Origin: a bacterium
GTDB lineage: Bacteria > Myxococcota_A > Bradymonadia > Bradymonadales > Bradymonadaceae
Direction of reading: 5' to 3'
NCBI GenBank assembly: GCA_030427705.1
Contig: JAUIBR010000036.1
Span: forward strand, 1-64,000
Length of the DNA stretch: 64,000 nucleotides
Shown: piece by piece, positions 9,184-18,445 of the stretch
How the letters are laid out: each line of letters opens with the position of its first letter
Numbering within the stretch: the first letter of the stretch is position 1
Translations under genes and position numbers: made by a program
The notes under the pieces: model-generated
What the model was told of the DNA's origin: nothing
Database searches by the model: none
What the model saw: only the letters and a program-made list of their open reading frames with translations

Positions 9184-11893
9184 CCGAATCCCAAGAGATT
9201 TCGGTTGCTCCGCTGAGGCGAATCCTACGCAGTGCAAGGTCAAACACCAGCAAGACTAGGGCGATAATCACGAACCACGGCCACAGCTCTCGGCGGTACT
9301 TTACTTCTTCGCCCTGAGGGTCGAACAAGAGCTTCACGTCCGGATTCGTCGTTCCTCCCCCAACGTCGGCCGCGCGCTTCATGACCGGTCGGTTGGGCTC
9401 CACGAACTGATACTCTTGTGGGTATGGATAGGACACGCTTCCCAGACTCACTGCGATGGTGTCGCCGTCCTTATCGTGTGTCGCTTTAAGGCCGTACGAC
9501 CCGTATTGCGCCAGTGGAATATTCGCTTCGTATCGACCTGCTGCCGTCTGAATCAAGTCCACGGATTCTGGCTTCCCGCTGGGCGGCGTAATCGCCACCT
9601 TCGACTCGAGGTCGTTGATGAATCGGTCGTCGTCGCCAATCGCATCCACCACAATTCGTGCTCGGCCTTGTTCGACCGTTGCCGTCATAGCCAGGCTGTC
9701 TTTGTCGTTCGCCCTCATGGTGTCGCGAATCAGTTGCGACCAGAACTTCGAATAGCCAGGCCACCGCAGCCATTCTACGCCCCAGCGGTTCTTGAGGTCA
9801 GAAGTGAACGCCACAACCTTGCCCAAACCGTTACGCCATCGAGCCAAAATGGGCTCTCCGTAATCCGAGACCATGATGACCTCTGCTTGCCGTTTGGCCT
9901 TGGTCGATACGTAGCCCAGTAGATATGGAGAACTTCCCCATTCGATGCCTTCGAGGACCTGCACACGCTTGATGATTCGAGGCCTAAACGGCTCTTCGAC
10001 CATCGAAGAGCGCGACACCGTCGACGTCTCCTTCATGAAAATACGCGGTACGTTGTACGGGTCGTTCGTGTAGTAGTAGCGCCCTCCTCCGCCTTCAGCG
10101 ATTCGCCGCAATAGAGTCGTATCACTCGAAGAACCGACGGCAACGGTCGACACCGTGATGCCTTCAATGCGCAGCGCAGGGAGAATTTCCGTAAAGATGG
10201 CGCCACCATCTGAGTGCCCGTCGGTCAACAGGATGACGTGTCGCAGCTTCGCCGGAGTGATGGCGAGATTCTCGTAGGCGTAGGACAACGCGCTCGGGAT
10301 GTTCGTACCTCCGCTAGCGCGAAGACGGCTGATATCGCTTAGAATCCGAACACGGTTCGATGCAGTCTGCATGCGAACCAACGGCATTACACCATCATCA
10401 AACGCCCCGACGCCCACCTTGTCTGTCCGCTGAAGAATCTCAACCGTTGCTTTAGCGGCGTCTTTCGCCAGCTCAATTCGGTCCCCGTTCATTGAGCCTG
10501 ATTTGTCGATGAGCAACATCAGGGCCAGCGTTGGGGTCTTTCGCTTCTTCTCAGAATCAAACTCAACAGGCAGGACTTTCTCGATATACGTGCCATAGTA
10601 ACCACCAGGACCGAATGAACTCTCGCCACCAGCCATGATGAAACCGCCGCCAAGTTCTTTGGTGTACTGGTCAATCAGCTGCATCTGGTTCAACGAGAGG
10701 TGAATCGCGGGCAGGTCGGACACCAGTACCAGATCAAAGTTCTCAAACTCCTCGAGGGTTGTCGGTACGCCGTATGGTCCGCGCGTTTCGACCTCAAAGT
10801 TCTCGTTTCGCAGTGCGCGTTCTAGATAATGTCGTGAGCGCATCTCGCCTTCGATGTACAAGACACGCGGTTTGCCGCGTACATTGGCGCTGTAAACGAA
10901 TGTATTGTTCGGTTTGAAGTGGTCCGGACCATCAACCTTCATCTCGAGCTTGAAGGTTCGGAAGCCCTTCTCGAAAACCTCGGTCTCCATCACGATTTCG
11001 TTGACGCCCTTCTTCAGGTCAACCGTTTGGTTGCCGTCTTTGAAGTCGTTCTGCCACAGCTGGAAGGTTGCTTTGACTTCCTGATTTGAGAATACCCGGG
11101 TCACGATCTTGAACGGCTCGCCCAGCTTGATGTCTTCGGGGAAATCCATCGACCGAATCAACACTTCGGGACGCTGCTCGTACTCGATCTCTTTGTTGTA
11201 GATCTTGATGCCGAACGCGGAAGCTTTGTAGGCCTCGGCCATGACATCGCCTCGAGTCTCATTACCGTCGCTAACGATGACAAGCCGCTTGAGGTGGTCT
11301 TGAGGGAACATTCCGTACGCCATGCGCACGGCGGATGATACGTCTGTTCCGAGCCCTTCATCCTCGGTCTTCGGTCGGGGGATCTCTTTGAGCGTCCCGT
11401 CCTCTTCCAACGCAACTTTGTATGGCCCCTTCGCGAACGCGATGACCTGCACATTATCTCGCTCGCCTTTCGCGGCAATAGCGGAGTTGATGTAGTCCTT
11501 CGTATCTTTCAGCACGCTGTCTGGGACGGAGAGGCTCGCATCTACCACAAAGATCGTGGAAACCCGCGATTCAAAGGAGGTCAGAACCACCTGCACTAGC
11601 GCTCCGGTAACCGCCAGGAGCATTAGCGTTCGCATCAGGAAATTCAGGCCCTTCTGGTATCCGGCAAAGTCGCTCAGCGTGTAGCGCTGAACGATCGCGA
11701 ACAACGGTGCGAGTAGAACCAACCCAAAGAAGATTGGCATCAGGATTTCGACGTTTCGCTCGCCCATCGAGAACGCGATGACTTCCGACGAATCTCGCAA
11801 AACGAAGCTGTAGAACGCCCAGCCGAGCGCAAGCCAGACACCCACAATCGAGGCCCAGAACATCCCATCATGTTTTCGAGTTGGATGTGCCAT
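9173..11893 (-). CDS. Membrane protein with two VWA domains around a GATase-like domain
   Basis: A 906-residue protein, last gene of the operon 17677-9173. Three N-terminal hydrophobic segments (about 12-32, 50-70, 85-105) resemble the BatA-type N-terminal anchor. A first VWA domain follows, with MIDAS-like DASLS near residue 118. The centre has a class I glutamine amidotransferase-like fold (VLYIEGEMRSRHYLERAL near 345 and GGGFIMAGGESSFGPGG near 415) with no obvious nucleophile cysteine. A second, canonical VWA domain has DKSGSM near 465. A C-terminal membrane segment (LWPWFVIIALVLLVFDLAL) ends the protein. This arrangement is known in bacterial VWA proteins paired with MoxR and DUF58. Its start codon abuts the stop of the upstream gene (11894). 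Confidence 0.9.
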   Translation of the reverse strand: MAHPTRKHDGMFWASIVGVWLALGWAFYSFVLRDSSEVIAFSMGERNVEILMPIFFGLVLLAPLFAIVQRYTLSDFAGYQKGLNFLMRTLMLLAVTGALVQVVLTSFESRVSTIFVVDASLSVPDSVLKDTKDYINSAIAAKGERDNVQVIAFAKGPYKVALEEDGTLKEIPRPKTEDEGLGTDVSSAVRMAYGMFPQDHLKRLVIVSDGNETRGDVMAEAYKASAFGIKIYNKEIEYEQRPEVLIRSMDFPEDIKLGEPFKIVTRVFSNQEVKATFQLWQNDFKDGNQTVDLKKGVNEIVMETEVFEKGFRTFKLEMKVDGPDHFKPNNTFVYSANVRGKPRVLYIEGEMRSRHYLERALRNENFEVETRGPYGVPTTLEEFENFDLVLVSDLPAIHLSLNQMQLIDQYTKELGGGFIMAGGESSFGPGGYYGTYIEKVLPVEFDSEKKRKTPTLALMLLIDKSGSMNGDRIELAKDAAKATVEILQRTDKVGVGAFDDGVMPLVRMQTASNRVRILSDISRLRASGGTNIPSALSYAYENLAITPAKLRHVILLTDGHSDGGAIFTEILPALRIEGITVSTVAVGSSSDTTLLRRIAEGGGGRYYYTNDPYNVPRIFMKETSTVSRSSMVEEPFRPRIIKRVQVLEGIEWGSSPYLLGYVSTKAKRQAEVIMVSDYGEPILARWRNGLGKVVAFTSDLKNRWGVEWLRWPGYSKFWSQLIRDTMRANDKDSLAMTATVEQGRARIVVDAIGDDDRFINDLESKVAITPPSGKPESVDLIQTAAGRYEANIPLAQYGSYGLKATHDKDGDTIAVSLGSVSYPYPQEYQFVEPNRPVMKRAADVGGGTTNPDVKLLFDPQGEEVKYRRELWPWFVIIALVLLVFDLALRRIRLSGATEISWDSVTK

Positions 11894-13786
11894 CTAGACC
11901 GTGAGCCTCCGGTTATAAGTCCACCATTCGATCATCAGCATCAGCAGTACGGCAAGTAGCGCCCAGATCCACAAATCGTGTCGGTCAAAGATCAACGCCG
12001 ACGTGTCTCGTTTGATTTCGACCTTGTCCAGATTCAGCTCTTCGGGCGCGATCTTGCTCTCCTGGTTATCGGCGAGGTTTGCCGCCACAGTCTTCGTCAC
12101 CTCAGGCGATGCAATCCGATAAAATCCGGTCTGTTCGCCGTAGACCACCGCACGTCCGTCGTACACAGGCACGCTGGCTGTGCTTCCGTCTGGATAGGTC
12201 ACATCGACACGAGCCGACTCCGTCTTCATCGGCACAGACCACGTCTTTCCTGTCTGATTCGTCTCTACCAAGCTGGGGTCGTCCAACGAGAAGAAGTCGA
12301 TAGCGTTGAGCAGGAACACCGGGAACGCGACGCGAAGCGGGAGGTCACTGTTTCGCACGTCAAATGCGACGCCCACGACCTTTCGGTCCTCTTCTTGGCG
12401 GGCAACGAGGAGGGGCAAACCCAGCGCCGAAGAAGCCACGACGGTGTCACCGCCTCGCAGCTTCCACTGGTCCGCAACGCCAATATTCACGTCAGCCAAC
12501 GAAATCCAGCGCATAAGCGGATGAGACTTCTTTGTCCGCGTGATGATGGGGTCAGGCACCTGTTTGGTGGTCTCCCACGGCGTGAACTCGCCGGCCGGTG
12601 GCCCAAAGTACAGAAGTCCGCCAGTAGCGGGCGGCTTCGGAGCCACGCGGTCGAAAATCGTGACGTCAAAGGACGCCGCCTTTTCGGGGCTGTAGTTCTC
12701 AAGCGTAACCCGCGTAACATCGAGGTTCGGATTCAGCAGCAGCGGCCCCTCGAGATACAAGTTGCCTTCCGTCACGACCATGACGGTCGTCTTTCGCGTT
12801 GGTGGCAACAGTGCGTAGGCTCGGTCGTCCAACGGGAACACATCACGAGCGTCTGTCGTTTTCAGGCGAACACGCGCCTCTAGCCGCTCACCAGACACAG
12901 CCTGGCTTGGATAGAATCGCTGATAAGCATCGTTTGCATCCAGCTGGATAGGCTTTGTGTCGACCAAACGCCCGTCTGCGTAGATTTCGATCTCGGCGTT
13001 CACTGGTCGGTCGAACGAGCTCGTGACACGCACGAACAATTCATAGTCCAGCTTGTTCGCCAGGTAGCGGCGGACATTAAACGCTGTTACAGCCAGATTT
13101 CCGCTGGCCTCACCCACCTTAAGGTGTCGGAGCGTGACGCCATCGCCAAGGTCGAATCCCTCGATGGATTCAGCCTTTAGTCCCGAGCCGTCACTGATCA
13201 AGATCAGCTCACCGCGCTCTTTGTCACGCAAGGAATCGGCGGCGAATCGCAATGCCTCGCTGTATGACGTCCCGGTTGCCACGACACTGATATCTCGAAG
13301 CGGCTGCTCCAAAACAGAAGCTTCGGCGACAAAGGGACTCAAGGGGCGGAGTTGATTGTTGAATTCAACCAACATCACCCGGTCTTCCGGCCCAATGGTA
13401 TCCAGAATTTCACGCGCTTTCTGTTTGGCGATATCCAGACGATCCACGCCACCGCTGACATCTGTCGATGCCATGCTCGCCGAGCTATCGACAAGCAGCA
13501 GAATATGGCGACCTTGGACGACTTCCGTTTCGAAGTGTGGGTCTGCCAGGGCAAATGCCAACAGGCACGCAAGCAGAACGTGCACAAACCACGAGAACAA
13601 TCGCCGCAGCCGCTTCCAAAAGTCGGAAGACTGCTTCTTCTCTGTGAGGACCTGCTTCCAAAGTGGCGAGAACGGCACCTGAATCCGCCGCTTGCGCAGC
13701 TTCATGATGTACAACACCGTGACCGCAGCGAGCACGAGCCCGCCGAGGGTTAGGATTGTTGACATTGCCATTCCGGAAAACTGCAC
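11894..13786 (-). CDS. BatA-like membrane VWA protein
   Basis: A 630-residue protein with the aerotolerance-regulator (BatA-type) N-terminal region: a membrane segment at about 10-27 and LRKRRIQVPFSPLWKQ, then a second segment near 62-80. The VWA domain follows with the MIDAS motif DSSASM near residue 97 and GTSYSEAL further on. The C-terminal half is beta-rich and ends in a membrane segment (LWIWALLAVLLMLMIEWW). The MIDAS motif predicts metal-dependent ligand binding in the periplasm. Possible starts are ATG 13786, 13771 and 13765; the last gives MSTILTLGGLVLAAV and matches the usual family N-terminus well. It is 9 bp downstream of the DUF58 gene. Confidence 0.9.
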   Translation of the reverse strand: MQFSGMAMSTILTLGGLVLAAVTVLYIMKLRKRRIQVPFSPLWKQVLTEKKQSSDFWKRLRRLFSWFVHVLLACLLAFALADPHFETEVVQGRHILLLVDSSASMASTDVSGGVDRLDIAKQKAREILDTIGPEDRVMLVEFNNQLRPLSPFVAEASVLEQPLRDISVVATGTSYSEALRFAADSLRDKERGELILISDGSGLKAESIEGFDLGDGVTLRHLKVGEASGNLAVTAFNVRRYLANKLDYELFVRVTSSFDRPVNAEIEIYADGRLVDTKPIQLDANDAYQRFYPSQAVSGERLEARVRLKTTDARDVFPLDDRAYALLPPTRKTTVMVVTEGNLYLEGPLLLNPNLDVTRVTLENYSPEKAASFDVTIFDRVAPKPPATGGLLYFGPPAGEFTPWETTKQVPDPIITRTKKSHPLMRWISLADVNIGVADQWKLRGGDTVVASSALGLPLLVARQEEDRKVVGVAFDVRNSDLPLRVAFPVFLLNAIDFFSLDDPSLVETNQTGKTWSVPMKTESARVDVTYPDGSTASVPVYDGRAVVYGEQTGFYRIASPEVTKTVAANLADNQESKIAPEELNLDKVEIKRDTSALIFDRHDLWIWALLAVLLMLMIEWWTYNRRLTV

Positions 13787-13795
13787 GACTTTGGC

Positions 13796-14680
13796 CTACT
13801 TCAGGAATCCACCAGCACGGAAAATTGTCAGGACCAGCTCATCAAACTCGAGCTGAATCGGCGTTCGGAAATACAAGATTTGCCGTTTCGTACAGTACTC
13901 TTCGAGACCTTCCGAGAACTTCTCGAACGCAGCAACGTACTCCTTCATCATCGCGCTCGTGACCGTGACATCGGCGATCGAGCCAGTCTCACAATCCACA
14001 AGTTGAAGGTCGCCTCGGAAATTGGGGTTGAGCTCACGTTGGTCGTAGAGCTGAACCACCAACGGTTCGAATTTGTGATAACGCAGGTAGTTGAGCCCCT
14101 CTTCGAATCCGGATGGATCGTAGAAATCGCTCACAACCACGGCCATTCCTCGCCGTTTGTTCTGCGTCACAAACGTCCGGAATGCTTCACCAAGACTGGT
14201 GGTATCGCCCGGCTCCATCTCCCGAAGAAAATCGAAGATCTTGAAAATCTGCGCCCGACCACGCGATGGCGGCAATCGGCCGTCCAATTTGGACGAGAAC
14301 GGGATGATGCTAACGCGGTCCAAGTTCGCCAAACCGATATAGGACAGCGAGGCGATGAGACGTTTGGCGTATTCCCACTTGTTTGGGTCGCCCAGGAACA
14401 TCGATGGGCTCGTATCCACCAAGAAGTAGATGTAGAGGTCCTCTTCCTCTTCGAAGAGTTTCAGGAAGAGTTTCTCGGTACGGGCAAACACACGCCAATC
14501 AATATTGCGCAGGTCATCGCCTGGAGAATATTCGCGGTAATCCGCAAACTCCAAACCACTACCGACGATCTTCGTCTTCCGCTTAGCGCGTATGGCTCCG
14601 GACGCGATCTTCTTCGAGATGATGTACAAGTACTCGAGTTTCTTCAGAAACGCGTCGTCGAATTGTTCCTCGGCCGCCAT
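13796..14680 (-). CDS. DUF58 family protein
   Basis: A 294-residue protein with the DUF58 hallmark RKTKIVGSGLEFADYREYSPGDDLRNIDW near residues 34-62 (the R-x-Y-x-x-G-D-D-x-R-x-I-D-W block) followed by a VWA-like domain with DTSPSM near residue 92. It has no membrane segment, so it acts in the cytoplasm or at the membrane face. DUF58 proteins are consistently encoded beside MoxR AAA ATPases and are thought to link the ATPase to membrane VWA partners. Its start abuts the stop codon of the MoxR gene at 14681. A paralogue is at 20418-21296. Confidence 0.93.
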   Translation of the reverse strand: MAAEEQFDDAFLKKLEYLYIISKKIASGAIRAKRKTKIVGSGLEFADYREYSPGDDLRNIDWRVFARTEKLFLKLFEEEEDLYIYFLVDTSPSMFLGDPNKWEYAKRLIASLSYIGLANLDRVSIIPFSSKLDGRLPPSRGRAQIFKIFDFLREMEPGDTTSLGEAFRTFVTQNKRRGMAVVVSDFYDPSGFEEGLNYLRYHKFEPLVVQLYDQRELNPNFRGDLQLVDCETGSIADVTVTSAMMKEYVAAFEKFSEGLEEYCTKRQILYFRTPIQLEFDELVLTIFRAGGFLK

Positions 14681-15691
14681 CTAGCTTTTTGCGCCTTCTT
14701 TGGTCTTTTCGATGATCGTTCCGACGATCTCATCGGTGTTCACGCCTTCAGCTTCACCCTCGAAGTTGAGGATGACACGGTGGCGCAACGCGGGAACTGC
14801 CGTTTTCCGAATATCCTCGGTCGATACATTGAAGCGACCGTCGAACAACGCGCGAACCTTTGAAGCGATGAGAATAGCCTGAGCACCACGTGGACTGGAG
14901 CCGAAGCGAACGAAGCGCTTGGTGATATCCGGCGCGTTTTCAGACTCAGGATGCGTCGCCTGCAGCAAACGCAAAGCGTAGTCCTGAACGTGACGAGCGA
15001 TGGGCACATCACGGGCGAACTGCTTCATCTGCACCAGACGCTCCTGGTCGATGACTTCCTCGATATCTGGACTTTCGCGTTGCGTGGTGCGGTCCATAAT
15101 GGTGTGGAGTTCATCGAGATTCGGGAACTGCACCATCAACTTGAACAGGAAACGGTCGAGCTGCGCTTCAGGCAGCGGATACGTACCTTCCATTTCCAGC
15201 GGGTTCTGGGTGGCGAGGACGAAGAACGGGTCCTCAAGACCCATGGTCTCCTTACCGATCGTCACACTGCGCTCTTGCATCGCCTCAAGCATGGCGGACT
15301 GCGTCTTTGGCGTCGCACGGTTGATCTCGTCGGCGAGCACGATATTCGCAAAAATGGGGCCGCGCTCGAAACGGAAGTGGCGCGAGCCATCCTCGGCTTC
15401 CGTGAGGATCGTCGTACCCAAGATGTCCGATGGCATCAGGTCAGGCGTGAACTGCAAACGCGAGAATTTGAGGCCCAGCGTTTCTGACAACGTTCGGACC
15501 AACATGGTCTTTCCGAGGCCAGGAACACCTTCGAGCAACACGTTGCCACCCGCCAACATCGCGACGATCACGCCCTCCACGATCTCCTCGTGGCCGACGA
15601 TCATCTTACTCATTTCTTTAGCGATGCGTTCGCAGTCTTCTTTGAACGCAGCGACGTGCTCTTCGACGCCGCTCTTCGATTCCTCACTCAT
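14681..15691 (-). CDS. MoxR-type AAA+ ATPase (copy 1)
   Basis: A 336-residue AAA+ chaperone-like ATPase. Walker A is GVPGLGKT near residue 55, Walker B and the following MoxR motif read LADEINRATPKTQ near 118, and sensor 1 is ATQNPLEMEGTYPLPEAQLDRF near 160, typical of the MRP subfamily. The lid domain with the arginine-rich RFGSSPRGAQAILIASK segment is present. MoxR ATPases help to mature or insert metal cofactors and complexes with VWA partners. It lies third from the 3' end in the unit coiled-coil protein - MoxR - DUF58 - VWA - VWA. The paralogue at 19428 belongs to the opposite operon and differs in Walker A (GLAKT). Confidence 0.95.
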   Translation of the reverse strand: MSEESKSGVEEHVAAFKEDCERIAKEMSKMIVGHEEIVEGVIVAMLAGGNVLLEGVPGLGKTMLVRTLSETLGLKFSRLQFTPDLMPSDILGTTILTEAEDGSRHFRFERGPIFANIVLADEINRATPKTQSAMLEAMQERSVTIGKETMGLEDPFFVLATQNPLEMEGTYPLPEAQLDRFLFKLMVQFPNLDELHTIMDRTTQRESPDIEEVIDQERLVQMKQFARDVPIARHVQDYALRLLQATHPESENAPDITKRFVRFGSSPRGAQAILIASKVRALFDGRFNVSTEDIRKTAVPALRHRVILNFEGEAEGVNTDEIVGTIIEKTKEGAKS

Positions 15692-15715
15692 GCCTTTTGT
15701 CCTAAGCGGGGGAAA

Positions 15716-17677
15716 TCACTCTTGAGGCTTAATCAATTGGAAATAGCGCTTCACATAGAAGCGATAGCCAGCAGGGACACTTTCCTTGTCCATGACTTCT
15801 TCGACGACGGATTCGTAGTCGACATATACATCTTTGTACTGGGTATTGGCGAACCCTTCTTCGCTTGCAGATTTGATAATCTCAGACCGGCTGGCGCCTT
15901 TGCCTTCTTTGCCCTTTAGTTGCTCGTCCTTTCGCTTTGCGTCGAGCTTGGTCTCGTCTTTCAACGTTCGGTCGCCTTGGCCTTTGCCGGCAATATCACT
16001 GGACGGCTCCTTACCATCGAGCTGCTTGGCTTCGCCTTGCGAGCCTTTTTTCGCTTCGCCCTCGCCCGCTCTGGCTGACTTCTTCCGGTCACCGTTTTCA
16101 CCGGCTTTTCCGGCGTCGTCCGCTTTGCCGTCCTTTTGCTGACCATCTTCCGGTTTTTTGCCCTTCGCGCGGTCCAGATATTCTTTGATCTGACCGGCCT
16201 TTTCTTCGCCCTGCTCGCCGTCCTTCTTTTCACCAGAATCTCGGCGAGAGCGTTGCATGGCCTCGCGCATTTCTTCGAGCTGCTTGCGGGCCATTTTCTT
16301 GGCTTCCGACTGCTTTTGCTTCTTCGCCTGTTCTTCAAGCTGCCGCTTCATGTCCTTCGAATGGCGACCGGCTTGATTGCGGAACTTCTGTTCCTCTTCA
16401 CCGCGCTCGGCCTTTTTGGTCTTGCCCTTCTTCTTTTGTTCCGCGGCGTCTTTGGCATTCTTGGCAAGGTCTTTGGTCTTGCGCTTGAGCTGTTGAAGGC
16501 TTCGACGGTACTTCGACCGCTTCTGGTCATCGCGTTTCTTTTGCAGGTCTTTTTGCTGCTGCTTGGCTTTGTTCAAGCGCTGCTTCTCTTGTTCAGTGAG
16601 GCCGTCCTTTTTGAACAATTCAGAGAGCTGGTCGATGAGTTTCTGGTTTTCTTCCAGGAACTTCTGAAGCGCCGGGTCATCGAGGTCAATGCTATCCGCG
16701 AACATCTCCATCAGCTTTGCGAGCCGCTCCAGGTCTTTCGCATCAAGGTCTTTCTTCTCGAGTTTATCCGCGATGTCCTTCATCGCTTCGGCGGCCTTGT
16801 CGAGGTCTTTGTTCTTTAGGGCATCCACGAGCTTCTGCGCTTCGGGTTCCTTCTCGAGGTCCTTTTTGGCCTTCTTCTCAAGCTCTTCTGCGGCCTTTTT
16901 CAAAGCATCCGCAAGCTTCTCGACTTCGGCCTCACCCTGTTTGTCGAAGAACTTCTTCTCGATCCGGTCCAGCTCCTGAAGGAAGTCCTTGTCAGAGATT
17001 TCTTGATTTTCGACCTTGTCCAAGAGGTTATCGATCTCTTCGACCAGTTCTTTGTCTTCGGGAGCTTCTGAGGTCTCCAGTGCTTTCTTGATGGCTTCGA
17101 GGCGCTCGCGTTCCAACGCAAGCGTTGCGGCGTCCAAAACCGCATCGTGTTTGATTTCGAACGCTGGAGGCAGGGGTTTCTCGTGGCTCGGTGGTTTTAT
17201 CACCCAAATCGCGACAAATACGACGGCAAGGACGCCAAGCATCACGCCATCAACGGGCCGTGGCGTAGGCGCCGCCAATTTGATGTCGACCTGTTCTAAA
17301 TACCGCGCGGCGTCCAAAATCTGAGCTTCTTCAAACTCGTCCAGATTCTGCTTCTGGCCCAAGAACAACGCCGTCGACAGTCGGTCGTGGAGGCTGTGGG
17401 TTTGGTCGACCCGCTGTGCGAGATCGATGATGTCCAATGGGCGCGTCCAGGCCCACACCGCGGCTGATGCTGGAATCAAGACCAACGCCTGCAGGAAAAG
17501 CAGCGCTGATGATTCACCCATCCACCCGGTCTTGAACAAGGTCAGTCCCAACACACCGAGCAGCATTGCCCAGCAACCGGACGTCACCACAGCCTGCATC
17601 ATTCGTTGCAAGCGCACGCGCCGGTCGAGCTTCGCTACTGCGGCTCGAATTCGTTCAATCGTCGTTGATGTACTCAT
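15716..17677 (-). CDS. DUF4175-like membrane protein with long charged coiled coil
   Basis: A 653-residue protein that heads the MoxR/DUF58/VWA operon. The first 170 residues contain three hydrophobic segments (about 28-50, 57-75 and 150-165). Residues 190-400 are Glu/Lys/Leu-rich heptads predicted to form a long coiled coil (repeats such as EKKAKKDLEKEPEAQKLVDALKN), and 400-600 are a Lys/Gln/Gly-rich low-complexity stretch. The C-terminal 50 residues regain a normal composition (YKDVYVDYESVVEEVMDKE), which suggests a conserved end motif. The architecture resembles DUF4175-type proteins that occur with MoxR clusters. The likely role is an elongated extracytoplasmic or cytoplasmic stalk; the orientation is not certain. 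Confidence 0.8.
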   Translation of the reverse strand: MSTSTTIERIRAAVAKLDRRVRLQRMMQAVVTSGCWAMLLGVLGLTLFKTGWMGESSALLFLQALVLIPASAAVWAWTRPLDIIDLAQRVDQTHSLHDRLSTALFLGQKQNLDEFEEAQILDAARYLEQVDIKLAAPTPRPVDGVMLGVLAVVFVAIWVIKPPSHEKPLPPAFEIKHDAVLDAATLALERERLEAIKKALETSEAPEDKELVEEIDNLLDKVENQEISDKDFLQELDRIEKKFFDKQGEAEVEKLADALKKAAEELEKKAKKDLEKEPEAQKLVDALKNKDLDKAAEAMKDIADKLEKKDLDAKDLERLAKLMEMFADSIDLDDPALQKFLEENQKLIDQLSELFKKDGLTEQEKQRLNKAKQQQKDLQKKRDDQKRSKYRRSLQQLKRKTKDLAKNAKDAAEQKKKGKTKKAERGEEEQKFRNQAGRHSKDMKRQLEEQAKKQKQSEAKKMARKQLEEMREAMQRSRRDSGEKKDGEQGEEKAGQIKEYLDRAKGKKPEDGQQKDGKADDAGKAGENGDRKKSARAGEGEAKKGSQGEAKQLDGKEPSSDIAGKGQGDRTLKDETKLDAKRKDEQLKGKEGKGASRSEIIKSASEEGFANTQYKDVYVDYESVVEEVMDKESVPAGYRFYVKRYFQLIKPQE

Positions 17678-17829
17678 GCGGCGATGTGACGTGTTCTAAG
17701 GAAATTAAATTCAATCGTTAGCATACTATGCACCTCGCCTGTTGGGCACCCGCAATATTCTGGGTGTAGGCTTAATGCTAGTTAAACGGGATTCATTCCA
17801 ATCGGATCTAAGTTCGTCCGACTGCGCAA

Positions 17830-18324
17830 TCAGTGGTGTTGCAGGTTCTCGAGCAGCTCGCGTCGTTCGGACGCAGACATCTGCGAGAGCGCTGTCGTGT
17901 AGACTCGGGACTCGGCTTCGGTGTGTTTGGCGACTTCGTCCGCCAACTGATGGATGATCTCCAGCGCCTTTGCCATCTCGGACTCCAATTTGGAACGATC
18001 CGCGTTTAGCAACTGTTGCAGCCATCGAGTTCGGTCGCAGATGAGTTCATGAGCTTGAACCAATGCGACAATCTCCGATTCCATTTCCGGAAATCGTTCC
18101 TCGATATGCGCGAACAAGACCTGCTCTTCTTCCGCAAAGTGGTCGAGCATCTCTTCCATTGCATGTTCAAGGTCCTCAGACACCGTCGAAAGCGCATCTT
18201 CTGAGGCCTGCACACCATCCTGATTGACCTGACGAAATGCCCGATCAATATCCGCAAAAAGACGAGTCAGGTGCGAATGCTCGTGCTCAATATGTGAGAT
18301 GACGTCGAACTGATCCATCGACAC
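17830..18324 (-). CDS. Hemerythrin-like HHE domain protein
   Basis: A 164-residue all-helical protein with spaced histidine and acidic ligands of the hemerythrin / HHE cation-binding family: HIEHEHSHL near residues 11-19, HFAEEEQVLF near 61-70, QAHELICDRT near 88, and KHTEAESRVY near 136-145. A di-iron site binding O2 or sensing oxygen, NO or iron is the family role. It lies between the two divergent MoxR-Bat operons, where oxygen or redox sensing would make sense. The 152-bp gap between it and the operon at 17677 holds no gene that I can see. Confidence 0.85.
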   Translation of the reverse strand: MSMDQFDVISHIEHEHSHLTRLFADIDRAFRQVNQDGVQASEDALSTVSEDLEHAMEEMLDHFAEEEQVLFAHIEERFPEMESEIVALVQAHELICDRTRWLQQLLNADRSKLESEMAKALEIIHQLADEVAKHTEAESRVYTTALSQMSASERRELLENLQHH

Positions 18325-18445
18325 TCCTTACGCTGCCGTGAGACTAGGCAGGTTTGCCGCTTTTGGCAACATTGGCTCGCGCCCCTTGCCTTTTGTGGAT
18401 AGTGCGTTAGTTTCCTCCGCCGACCGATACCTTTGAGAGCAACGG

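Noticed and set aside
13880-14863. Plus-strand open frame of 327 codons
   Set aside because: Antisense shadow of the DUF58 and MoxR genes, which show full family motifs on the minus strand.
16136-16819. Plus-strand Leu/Phe-rich frame that looks like a membrane protein
   Set aside because: It is the reverse complement of the Lys/Glu-rich coiled coil; Lys and Glu codons read as Phe and Leu on the other strand.
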